Shown here piece after piece: positions 20,955 through 27,789 of a stretch of 33,354 bases of DNA (positions are counted from its first letter, which is position 1; each line of letters begins with the position of its first letter). The stretch is from Lamprocystis purpurea DSM 4197. Lineage in GTDB: Bacteria > Pseudomonadota > Gammaproteobacteria > Chromatiales > Chromatiaceae. The notes beneath the pieces were generated by a model, which worked only from the letters and a program-made list of their open reading frames with translations, did not search any database and had not been told where the DNA came from. Made by a program: the position numbers and the translations under genes. The stretch is taken from contig NZ_KB902535.1 in the NCBI RefSeq assembly GCF_000379525.1, positions 1 to 33,354 on the forward strand. Direction: 5' to 3'.

Positions 20955-21746
20955 CTACTCGAACACCCCAAAACGCCGGGCCGTGGCTGAACCCAGAATC
21001 TGCGGCGTCTGGGCCAGGCGGGAACTGGGCAGATACTCGCGGATGGCGTTGAACCAGACATCGTAGTTGGACGGCTTGCGCTCGCGCAGGGTCTTGAGCG
21101 CGTAATAACTGAAGGCGCCGTTGGCCCGTCCCTGGAAGCTGGTGTCGTAGGAGTATTCGGTATCTTTGCAGCCGGCGAGCAGCAGGTCGCCGCCGGTGCG
21201 CCGCAGGCCGCTGACGACGCGCGGGGCTTGCGCAATGCCCCGCGGCAGTTCGTCCTCGGACATCCAGTCTTCCAGCGGCATGAAACGGGCGCGCGGCCCG
21301 CCGGCGTCCAGATCGTCCTCGCGCCCGCGGATCACCGAGCCCGAGTGACAACTGTCGGAGAGGAACAACAGCCGTACGCCCTTGCCGAGGGCGGCGAACA
21401 GCGTGCGGATCTCGTCGTCCAGGAGCGGACCGCGGGTGCCGATATCATGGGGGCAGAGGGCCTCGTCGCGGCCGTCCGGTTCATCGCCGGAGCTGTCGGG
21501 GACCCAGGTGCCATGACCGGAATAGGTCAACACCAGGGTGTCGCCCTCGCGCGCGGCACCGATCAGGCCGCGGATGGCCGTGACCATGGCCGACTTGGTC
21601 GCCTGCCCATTGAGCAGCTTGGTGACTGAAAAGCCGCGTTTGCCCAGTTCTACCGCCCAGTCATTGGCATCGTTCACGCACCCGGAGAGGTCGTTGTTGG
21701 TGCCCGGATAGTCGTTGATACCGATGCAGAGTGCCTTCTTATTCAT
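20955..21746 (-). CDS. Metacaspase-like (C14 family) stand-alone protease
   Basis: The 263-residue product starts MNKKALCIGINDYPGTNNDL, the characteristic first strand of type I metacaspases/orthocaspases. It has the catalytic dyad H78 in TYSGHGTW and C133 in SDSCHSGS, together with the acidic GDEPDGRDEALCPHD loop typical of this group. There is no signal peptide or prodomain, so the protein is a compact cytosolic protease with predicted arginine/lysine specificity (family knowledge). ATG 21746 matches the fold start; upstream in-frame sequence is repeat DNA. It lies on the same strand as the CHAT gene but is separated from it by a REPIN, so it is not obviously in the same operon. Confidence 0.92.
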   Translation of the reverse strand: MNKKALCIGINDYPGTNNDLSGCVNDANDWAVELGKRGFSVTKLLNGQATKSAMVTAIRGLIGAAREGDTLVLTYSGHGTWVPDSSGDEPDGRDEALCPHDIGTRGPLLDDEIRTLFAALGKGVRLLFLSDSCHSGSVIRGREDDLDAGGPRARFMPLEDWMSEDELPRGIAQAPRVVSGLRRTGGDLLLAGCKDTEYSYDTSFQGRANGAFSYYALKTLRERKPSNYDVWFNAIREYLPSSRLAQTPQILGSATARRFGVFE

Positions 21747-21892
21747 GGTGAGGATCTCAGTGCGTGGGTGAAAGCGGTGCTCAGACGCGCAGCATGGCCT
21801 GACACCTGGCCCGCTGGGGAGTGAGTTTGGTCGGTGCCGGCCGGTTGCGCAATATGGCGGCCCCCGCAACGCACCCGCGGCCTTACAGCGGC

Positions 21893-22014
21893 GGTGGATG
21901 CGGCGCGGTTCCCAGTGCCGGGAACCCTACGAAAGCGGCGCCGCTGTAGCGTGGATAAGGCGCGCCGCTCGGTGTCGGGGACCCGTGACGCCGGTCGCGC
22001 GCGCCGCATCCACC
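21893..22014. repeat. REPIN-like copy of the GTAGGGTGGATAAG family
   Basis: The right half (TAGCGTGGATAAGGCGCGCC to GCGCGCCGCATCCACC) closely matches 27553-27631. The left unit (GGTGGATGCGGCGCGG) is degenerate. Confidence 0.65.
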
Positions 22015-22209
22015 AGGGGTCTGTGGCGGCGCGTCAGGGTCTGTGGCGGTGTGTCAGTTGCACGACGGCGCCCTTACTGCGATCATCCGCTTCAGCGCCT
22101 CGTGTTCAAGCGAAACGCGCTTGGCAATGCCGGAAAACCGGAGCAGTGTCATCGCGGCAAGTGAACGGCCAGGCCTCGATCACGATTCCGGCCACTTGGG
22201 CGTGCCGGG

Positions 22210-22266
22210 TGCGTCGTCAGGCCATCCTGGCCTGACACCGTCAGGGCTGGAAGCCCTGACGACGCA
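22210..22266. repeat. Palindromic repeat
   Basis: TGCGTCGTCAGG (22210-22221) pairs perfectly with CCTGACGACGCA (22255-22266). A second small hairpin (CAGGGCTGGAAGCCCTG) lies inside. Confidence 0.6.
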
Positions 22267-22365
22267 TACCGCCGGCTGGGACTCGGCCCGGACCCCGAGT
22301 CGTTGGCTCGGCAAGCGCGGAAACAACAGGAGCAGGCACGGACACCCGCGGCAACCCAACACGCA

Positions 22366-23229
22366 ATGGCAGCCAACAACGCACACGATTGGATCGGTGA
22401 CCTCTACCAGCCGCACTGGACGGCGCGCTTCGAGCGGCTGGCGCGCGAGCGCTATGGGCGCTACACCGACGCCGCCGAGCTGGCGGCCGACGCGCGCCAG
22501 AAGCTCGCGCTGCGGCTCGCCGGGCTCACCGCCGAGGACGGCGGGCGCGCCCTGACCGACGGCTATCTCCTGGTCGCCTTCAAGCACGCACTCATCGACT
22601 GCTACCGCGAGCGCCGGGGGCGGCCCGAGCCCCGGCAGTGGCTGCGCGCCTACGGCCCATTGGGGCGGCGCATCTTCGAACTCTATTGCCTGGCGCGGCA
22701 GCGGTTCGATGAGGTCCTGATCGCCCTGCGCGCCGATCCCGAACTGGCCGCACACCCGGCCGTCAACCCGGCGCAGGTGCAAGACCTGCTGCGCGAGCTC
22801 GACCGCCGGCAGGAGTGCGCCGGCCGTGAGGAGGTCTCGCTCAACCAGGACGAGCCCGACACCAGCCCCGCGCTCGACCCGCCCGCCCCCGGCGACAGCC
22901 CCGAGGCCGCGCTCGCCCGCCGCCAGGCCGAGGCGCTCCAGGCGCTGCTTTTCACCAGCGGTTACACCGGGGCGTCCGAACCCCTGTTTGCCCGGCTCGC
23001 CGCGCTGCTGGCCGACAGCGGCGGCGCCGGCCTCAGCCTCGACACCGAGGAAGCCTTCATCCTGCGCGGCTTCCTCGCCGACCTCACCGAGCGGCGCATC
23101 GGCGAACTCCTGGGCGGGCTCAGCGTACGGCAGGTGCGCTACCGGCGTCAGGGTGCGCTCGCCAAGCTCGCTCGGCTGGTGCACCAGGCCGGGATCGGCC
23201 TGGACGACCTCCTGCCCCAAGAGACCTGA
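22366..23229 (+). CDS. ECF-like RNA polymerase sigma factor
   Basis: The 287-residue product has a sigma region 2-like N-terminus (AELAADARQKLALRLAG, YLLVAFKHALIDCYRERRGR). A long acidic, proline-rich linker follows at about residues 165-200. The C-terminus is region 4-like (TEEAFILRGFLADLTERRIG, LLGGLSVRQVRYRRQGALAK). The helix-turn-helix in the last part would contact the -35 element. The start is uncertain: ATG 22366 is used, but an in-frame TTG at 22303 is possible and neither has a good ribosome binding site. The next gene encodes a membrane protein of anti-sigma shape, so the two probably form a signal-responsive pair. Which promoters it reads is unknown; adjacent conflict genes are candidates. 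Confidence 0.72.
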   Translation: MAANNAHDWIGDLYQPHWTARFERLARERYGRYTDAAELAADARQKLALRLAGLTAEDGGRALTDGYLLVAFKHALIDCYRERRGRPEPRQWLRAYGPLGRRIFELYCLARQRFDEVLIALRADPELAAHPAVNPAQVQDLLRELDRRQECAGREEVSLNQDEPDTSPALDPPAPGDSPEAALARRQAEALQALLFTSGYTGASEPLFARLAALLADSGGAGLSLDTEEAFILRGFLADLTERRIGELLGGLSVRQVRYRRQGALAKLARLVHQAGIGLDDLLPQET

Positions 23230-23269
23230 AAATGTCAGAAACTCCACCGGCCGCCGTTCTCTGCCAACC

Positions 23270-24229
23270 ATGAGCCGACCGCCGCGTCAGCGCCGCCCCA
23301 TCATGCCCCACCACCCAGCCGATGCAGACCAGCGGGCCAACGCCGCCCTCGCGCTCGCCCTCGCCGACGCGACCCCGCCCGAAGCGCCGCCCGATCTTGC
23401 CGAGATCGAGCGCTGGCGCCACGGCGCCCTGTCCCCGGCACGGGCCGCCGCGGTGCGCGCCCGGTTGGCCCGTGACCCCGCGGCCTTCGCCCAGCTCGTC
23501 GAACTCGAAACCGCCGCCGACCTGGCCCGGCAGCTCGCCCCCGCGGCGGCGCCGGTCAACCCCGGCTTCCTTTCCCGCCTCCTCTCCGGTCGGCGGCTAC
23601 TCGCGGCGCCCTGGGCTTGGGGCGGTGGACTCGCCACCCTCGCGCTCGCCGCCGGCATCGGCTTCATCGTCTTGCCGCAACTGGGCCAACTGCCGCGCGC
23701 GCCCGACCTCGCCCATACACCGGCCGGCCGCGAACAGCAGGCGGGTCTGCGGGCGGCAGTGGAGCGCGATCTGGCGCACCTGGACGGGGCCGGTGGGGAC
23801 ACGGATTTGCAACCCGCGACATCCAGCCAGGCGGCCGCGACCGACGCCGACGCCCGGCAGGCGTTCCGCGACGGCGTGCGCCTGGCGCAGTTGGCGGCGG
23901 GCAGCGGCCGGGTCGGAAAAGGATTGGACCTGGCGGCCGGCCGCCGTCCCGACTGTCCCGCCGACGAGCGCGCCTGTCGCGCCCGGCGCGACGCCTACCA
24001 GCGACTCGGGCGCTGGGCCTGGGAGCTCGACGCGGGCTGCGCACCGGCCGCCGCGCGCGCACCCGACTGGGCGGCGGCGGCACGGACCCTGACACGTCTG
24101 GCGGCGGACCTGGCCGCCCAGTCGGGCGAGCCGCTGGCCGCCACCCTGGCCGCCGCGGCTCAGGCTGAAGATCCGCGCCGTCTGTGCGCGACCGCCGCGC
24201 GGCTGCTCGCCATCGGGGCCGGCGAGTGA
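23270..24229 (+). CDS. Membrane anti-sigma-factor-like protein
   Basis: The 319-residue product has a soluble N-terminal helical segment (DLAEIERWRHGALSPARAA, ARDPAAFAQLVELETAADLA) like the cytoplasmic domain of FecR/RsiW-type anti-sigma factors but without the zinc-binding His-Cys residues. A single membrane helix follows at about residues 111-136 (WAWGGGLATLALAAGIGFIV). The roughly 180-residue alanine-rich external part contains a few cysteines (CPADERAC). The start could instead be ATG 23303, eleven codons downstream; neither start has a Shine-Dalgarno. It lies 40 bases after the sigma-factor stop on the same strand, the usual sigma/anti-sigma order. The assignment rests on topology and context more than on sequence similarity. 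Confidence 0.62.
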   Translation: MSRPPRQRRPIMPHHPADADQRANAALALALADATPPEAPPDLAEIERWRHGALSPARAAAVRARLARDPAAFAQLVELETAADLARQLAPAAAPVNPGFLSRLLSGRRLLAAPWAWGGGLATLALAAGIGFIVLPQLGQLPRAPDLAHTPAGREQQAGLRAAVERDLAHLDGAGGDTDLQPATSSQAAATDADARQAFRDGVRLAQLAAGSGRVGKGLDLAAGRRPDCPADERACRARRDAYQRLGRWAWELDAGCAPAAARAPDWAAAARTLTRLAADLAAQSGEPLAATLAAAAQAEDPRRLCATAARLLAIGAGE

Positions 24230-24268
24230 CGGTTGCGCAACGTGTCCAGGCACCGCACCGAGGCGTTA

Positions 24269-24395
24269 CCGTGAAAGTCGCGCGGCGACCCCGTGGGAGC
24301 GGCGTCCCGCCGCGATGGGGCCGGGCGTGTCACCGCAGCGTTCGAGATCACCGTGGCACCCATCGCGGCGGGACGCCGCTCCCACGGGGGACATC
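24269..24395. repeat. REPIN (GTGGGAGCGGCGTCCCGC family), inverted partner of 20736-20866
   Basis: The core 24293-24385 is bounded by GTGGGAGCGGCGTCCCGC and its inverse. Flanking similarity to the first copy continues at least 20 bases beyond the core on the left side. Confidence 0.8.
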
Positions 24396-24458
24396 GTCCG
24401 GGATCGCTGATGTTCCTTCCATGGCCGTTAACCCGACCGGGCCAAGGAGGTTTCGAGA

Positions 24459-24516
24459 GGAGCCGGGGCGTCCCGCCCCGGCCCCTTCGCTATCCGGGGC
24501 GGGACGCCCCGGCTCC
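24459..24516. repeat. Perfect 23-bp inverted repeat (GGAGCCGGGGCGTCCCG)
   Basis: The left arm 24459-24481 and right arm 24494-24516 are exact reverse complements with a 12-base loop. The GGAG tip and internal hairpin fit REP architecture. It ends about 50 bases before the first caspase-FGE gene. Confidence 0.85.
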
Positions 24517-24568
24517 TGTGATATTAAAGGGTTCTAAACGAACGATAACGCGGAGGAGAACGCGCGTG

Positions 24569-26404
24569 ATGAACACAAGACGCTGGATGATGTTGGCTGG
24601 GGTCCTGATATTGGTGGGCCTGGGCGTGTTCTGGTGGGGCACGGCGGACCAGTGGGGGCCCTCGCCGAGCAAGGGGCGCGCTCCGGCGGCAACGGCCGCC
24701 GTGGCGGAGCCGGGCCACGGGCGGCGCATCGCGCTCGTGATCGGCAACGGCGCCTATGACCCGCAGACCGGCTGGAACCGGCTGCGCAGCCCGGACGCCG
24801 ACGCCGCGGCGGTGGCCAAGGTGCTGCGCGACGATCTGCAGTTCGACGCGGTGATCGAACAGACCGACCGGCGCCGCGGCCAGATGATCGACGATCTGGA
24901 CCGCTTCGCCCAGGCGCTGGGCGAGGGTGATACCGCCTTTTTCTATTATTCCGGGCACGGGGTCGGGGTGGGGGAGGACAACTATCTGATCCCGGTGGAT
25001 GCCGCTGACCCGAGCAGCGAGCGGCGGCTGCGCGCCGACGGCGTGGCACTGCGCGAAGTGCTCGGGGTGCTGGAGGAGCGCCGCACCGCGCTCAACGTGG
25101 TGGTGCTCGACGCCTGCCGCAACAATCCGCTCGCCCAGGGCAAGAGCTATGGCGGGGCCGGGCTCAAAGGGATCGAGCGGGAGCGACTCACCGGCGAAAC
25201 CCTCATCGGCTATGCCACCGGGCCGGGCAGGACGGCGGCCGACGGGGGCGGGGCACTCAGTCCCTATACCGCCGCCCTGGTGGCGGAGCTGGCGGCCCCC
25301 GGCAAGAGCCTGTGGGAGGTCTTTGGGGCGGTGACCGCGCGGGTGCAGCGGGCGACCGACGCCAAGCAGCAACCCTGGAAGAACGACACCCTGGTGAGGC
25401 CACACTATCTGGCCCAGGTGTCGCCGCCGCCCCCGCCAACGGTGGGGTATTTGCAGGTGAACGTGGACGCCCCCGGCGCGCGGGTGTGGGTGGATGGGCG
25501 CGAGGTTGGGGTGGCCGGGCCGGGTGAACCGCTGAACCTGAGCAACCTGTCGGTGGGCACGGTGCGGGTCGCGGCGAGCGCCCCTGGGCGGCAGCGGGTG
25601 GAGCAGCAAGTCGCACTGCAATCCGCGGTTTGGACTCAGGTCGGCCTGGCGCTGCCGGGCGCGGCGCCGGCGGTGCCCCCAGTCCCGGTGCCGCCGGCGG
25701 CGGCCGGGACCTGGACCGAGCCCCAGACCGGGATGGAATTCGTGTGGGTCCCGGCGGGCCGTTTCCAGATGGGCTGCGGCGGGGCCTGGGCGGGGGAGTG
25801 TTTCGACAATGAAAAGCCTGCCCGGCAAGTCCAGGTCAAGGGGTATTGGCTGGCGAAAACGGAGGTGACGCAGGCGCAGTGGCAGGCGGTGATGGGCAGC
25901 AACCCGTCCGAGTTCAAAGACTGCGCCGACTGTCCGGTGGAGGGGGTGAGTTGGAACGACGCCCAGGCGTTCATCGCCAAGCTCGATCCGGGCGGTCAGC
26001 AGGGGTTGCGGCTACCGACCGAGGCCGAGTGGGAATACGCCTGCCGCGGCGGCGGCAAGGAGGAGACCTACTGCGGCGGTAAGGATTTGGATCGGCTGGC
26101 CTGGTATGGCGAGAACAGTGGGAGCAAGACCCACCCGGTCGGCGGCAAGACGGCGAACGGGTTGGGGCTCTATGACATGAGCGGCAATGTCTGGGAGTGG
26201 ACTTGTTCGGCCTGGGCCAACCCGTATGATGGTGCTGAGCAGCGATGCATCAGCAATAATGATGCCAAGTCCGCGCGGGTGGTGCGCGGCGGGTCTTGGG
26301 GCAACAGCTCCAGGGACGCGCGCGCCGCCAACCGCTTCACCTTCGATCCCGAGGACCGCAACTTCATTCTCGGTTTGCGTCTTGCCAGGACGCTTTCCCC
26401 TTAA
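24569..26404 (+). CDS. Membrane-anchored caspase-PEGA-FGE-sulfatase protein (DGR-type target A)
   Basis: This 611-residue product has an N-terminal membrane anchor (residues 6-23, WMMLAGVLILVGLGVFWWG). A C14 caspase domain (about 52-285) starts RRIALVIGNGAYDPQ, with H130 in YYSGHGVGVG and C183 in VLDACRNNP. A PEGA-like beta domain follows (about 293-367, GYLQVNVDAPGARVWVDG). The FGE-sulfatase domain (about 381-611) has GMEFVWVPAGRFQMGCGG, RLPTEAEWEYACRGG and GLYDMSGNVWEW, closing with RVVRGGSW and LGLRLARTLSP. FGE domains with this ending have a C-type-lectin fold and are common DGR targets; the formylglycine-generating function itself is not implied. GGAGGAG precedes ATG 24569. The domain order suggests an external variable ligand-binding tip coupled to a protease. 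It is followed by an avd fragment. Confidence 0.88.
   Translation: MNTRRWMMLAGVLILVGLGVFWWGTADQWGPSPSKGRAPAATAAVAEPGHGRRIALVIGNGAYDPQTGWNRLRSPDADAAAVAKVLRDDLQFDAVIEQTDRRRGQMIDDLDRFAQALGEGDTAFFYYSGHGVGVGEDNYLIPVDAADPSSERRLRADGVALREVLGVLEERRTALNVVVLDACRNNPLAQGKSYGGAGLKGIERERLTGETLIGYATGPGRTAADGGGALSPYTAALVAELAAPGKSLWEVFGAVTARVQRATDAKQQPWKNDTLVRPHYLAQVSPPPPPTVGYLQVNVDAPGARVWVDGREVGVAGPGEPLNLSNLSVGTVRVAASAPGRQRVEQQVALQSAVWTQVGLALPGAAPAVPPVPVPPAAAGTWTEPQTGMEFVWVPAGRFQMGCGGAWAGECFDNEKPARQVQVKGYWLAKTEVTQAQWQAVMGSNPSEFKDCADCPVEGVSWNDAQAFIAKLDPGGQQGLRLPTEAEWEYACRGGGKEETYCGGKDLDRLAWYGENSGSKTHPVGGKTANGLGLYDMSGNVWEWTCSAWANPYDGAEQRCISNNDAKSARVVRGGSWGNSSRDARAANRFTFDPEDRNFILGLRLARTLSP
26300..26368 (+). other. 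Putative DGR variable region of target A
   Basis: Codons 578-600 of the protein, after an invariant GGGTCTTGG. Many codons are AAC or look derived from AAC/GAC/AAT. Compared with 31528-31596, the copies differ at 18 bases, none at a third codon position, all compatible with adenine-specific mutation of one template. The following GTTTGCGTCTTGCC block is invariant. Confidence 0.8.
26377..26393 (+). other. Small hairpin just after the variable region
   Basis: GCGTC (26377-26381) and GACGC (26389-26393) can pair. The same hairpin is at 31605-31621 and, with one change, in the middle gene. Its position directly 3' of the variable region resembles that of the hairpins that promote retrohoming in characterised DGRs. 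Confidence 0.4.
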
Positions 26405-26517
26405 TTCCTTTAACACTTTACCCCTTGAAGGCATTGAGCCCTAAGGATAGGCGGTCTTCTCCGGGGTAAGGGTTTAGGGGCGGGTGCGCTCGGACATGAT
26501 GTGTTGACCAGAATCCC

Positions 26518-26587
26518 GTAGGGTACGCATCGCGTACCCGCCAGGCCGCGGCGACTGCTGGGGGTGGGTACGCGATGCGTACCCTAC
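26518..26587. repeat. REPIN (GTAGGGTACGCATCGCG family)
   Basis: The arms 26518-26539 and 26566-26587 are perfect 22-bp reverse complements. Each arm is itself a REP: GTAG followed by GGTACGC-ATC-GCGTACC. It lies between target A and the avd fragment. Confidence 0.85.
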
Positions 26588-26678
26588 ACTGAAAGGGGCG
26601 TCAGTATCGGTATTGATCGCACCGGGGGCACGGCGGGCAGTGTCCCTCTTTAAAAATTTTTTTGGAGCCCCGGCACCC

Positions 26679-26792
26679 ATGGCCGACAATGCCCGTCACA
26701 CCGGTCCGGCCCTCGAGGTCATGTACCGCTTCATCCTCTGGCTCATTCCGACGCTGGAGAAGTTTCCGCGCGGGCAGCGGCCTGAGCAATGA
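26679..26792 (+). pseudogene. avd: Truncated DGR accessory gene avd (four-helix-bundle protein)
   Basis: A 37-codon frame with a GGAG motif 11 bases upstream reads MADNARHTGPALEVMYRFIL and then WLIPTLEKFPRGQRPEQ. The run MYRFILWLIPTLEKFPRGQR matches the first helix and turn of Avd/S23-type four-helix-bundle proteins, which normally continue with a FLLGDRI-like second helix and reach about 110-130 residues. Here the match stops after GQR, and the stop codon lies 12 bases from the end of the convergent antitoxin gene. In DGRs, Avd binds the reverse transcriptase and template RNA and typically lies just downstream of the target gene, as this fragment does. The truncation suggests that the retroelement was deleted or replaced by the toxin-antitoxin module. 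The match is from memory of the family, not from a search. Confidence 0.75.
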
Positions 26793-26804
26793 GCGGACGT
26801 AGGT

Positions 26805-27095
26805 TCAGGTGTGCAGAGCGGCCAAAGCGCCAGGGTTGGCCTCGACGATCCTCAGCAGCGCTCGCGCGGGTCCAGCCGGCCGCACGCGGTGCTGCTCCCA
26901 GTTCTGCAGCGTCTTGGGCTTGACGCCGATCAGATAGGCAAAGCGCGTCTGGCTCAGGCCGGTCCGCTCGCGGATCGCCTTGACATCGGGTTCCGGAAAT
27001 TCCTGCACCCGTGCCTCGGCCACGCGCTCACCGCGCATGTGGCGCCCCATGTCGCGCACGCTCTCCAGCAACTCTTCAAACTGCTTATTCTCCAT
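26805..27095 (-). CDS. XRE-family antitoxin (HigA/NadS-like)
   Basis: The 96-residue product has a helix-turn-helix of the Cro/CI type at about residues 38-70: DVKAIRERTGLSQTRFAYLI followed by KPKTLQNWEQHRVRP. The closing GPARALLRIVEANPGALAAL is typical of NadS/HigA antitoxins paired with RelE-like toxins. It binds the toxin and represses the operon (family knowledge). Its start overlaps the toxin's end by 11 bases, giving the toxin-first order usual for higBA-type modules. It ends convergently against the avd fragment, implying that the module was inserted there. Confidence 0.9.
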   Translation of the reverse strand: MENKQFEELLESVRDMGRHMRGERVAEARVQEFPEPDVKAIRERTGLSQTRFAYLIGVKPKTLQNWEQHRVRPAGPARALLRIVEANPGALAALHT

Positions 27096-27411
27096 TTTTT
27101 AGCTCAGCTTCTATGACATCGGCCAGTCGGTGCAGTTGCTCCTTGCTTAGGTCGGATGCTACGTTTTTGGCGTAGGCGTAAAGCAAATAGCATTGTTCCT
27201 TGCTGCACCAATAGTAGTAAATCACGCGCGCACCGCCGCGTTTTCCACGCCCTGGTAGTGCTATTCGTAACTTGCGCAGACCGCGACCACCGGGAATCAG
27301 GTCCCCCGCAGCGGGGTTGTTGAGTAGCATGCCCTGCAATTCAGCAATATCCTCGTCCGAGAAGAGGTCGCTGGCGCAACGGACTAAGATCGGCAGTTCG
27401 ATGAAAACCAT
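27085..27411 (-). CDS. RelE/HigB-family toxin
   Basis: The 108-residue product begins MVFIELPILVRCASDLFSDE and has the RelE core: LQGMLLNNPAAGDLIPG, LRKLRIALPGRGKRGGARVI, YYYWCSKEQCYLLYAYAKN and a final basic-acidic helix SKEQLHRLADVIEAEL. It matches the HigB2-like branch, ribosome-dependent mRNA interferases. The ATG at 27411 was chosen because the fold begins there and a strong -10 box (TACAAT) ends six bases upstream. No Shine-Dalgarno is present, which fits a leaderless transcript. The gene looks intact. Confidence 0.9.
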   Translation of the reverse strand: MVFIELPILVRCASDLFSDEDIAELQGMLLNNPAAGDLIPGGRGLRKLRIALPGRGKRGGARVIYYYWCSKEQCYLLYAYAKNVASDLSKEQLHRLADVIEAELKNGE

Positions 27412-27417
27412 GGTTGT

Positions 27418-27446
27418 ATTGTACGCTCGAAGCGGCGTTATTGCAG
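27418..27446 (-). promoter_or_regulatory. Promoter of the HigBA/RelE-type module, probably leaderless
   Basis: TACAAT (27418-27423, minus strand) lies six bases before the ATG. A weaker -35, CTGCAA (27441-27446), is 17 bases further up. The geometry is the same as that of the VapBC promoter at 1035-1063. Confidence 0.5.
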
Positions 27447-27466
27447 GCGCTGCCGGCAAAGCCGGC

Positions 27467-27631
27467 AGTTCCAAACTTGAGTGGCGGTTGCCGGCAGCGT
27501 GTCGGCGGCGAGGCTGATGGTGGATGCGCAGCGCTTATCCACCCTACAAAACCGGCTCGGCTGTAGGGTGGATAAGGCGCGCCGCACAATGTTCGGGACG
27601 CGGCACGTCGGTCGTGCGCGCCGCATCCACC
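27467..27631. repeat. Long REPIN copy (GTAGGGTGGATAAG family), inverted relative to 14341-14556
   Basis: The copy starts at GGCAGTTCCAAACTTGAGTG and runs through two inverted REP units centred near 27548 to CCGCATCCACC. Similarity to the 14341-14556 copy, in opposite orientation, covers more than 150 bases. The region up to 27789 carries no gene; a TATAGT box at 27719-27724 may serve the next gene. Confidence 0.7.
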
Positions 27632-27789
27632 AGGGGCCGCACAAGATCCTCAAGGTTTGGCACTGCTGGGTATGCGGCCACTTGTGTGCGCAACCGCAGA
27701 CGCTGCGGTATAGTGAGCACCGCGGATTCAACCCGGCAGCGTGCCGGGACCAGACACAGCGACGTTGCTTCAGCGGGCGGGAGATGGGC

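Larger units (their letters stand above)
21747..22365. other. Repeat-filled intergenic region between metacaspase and sigma-factor genes
   Basis: No gene is supported in these roughly 620 bases. They contain two REP-type palindromes (21893-22014 and 22210-22266) and serve as the divergent promoter region for the metacaspase and the sigma-factor operon. No clear -10/-35 pair was seen. Confidence 0.5.
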
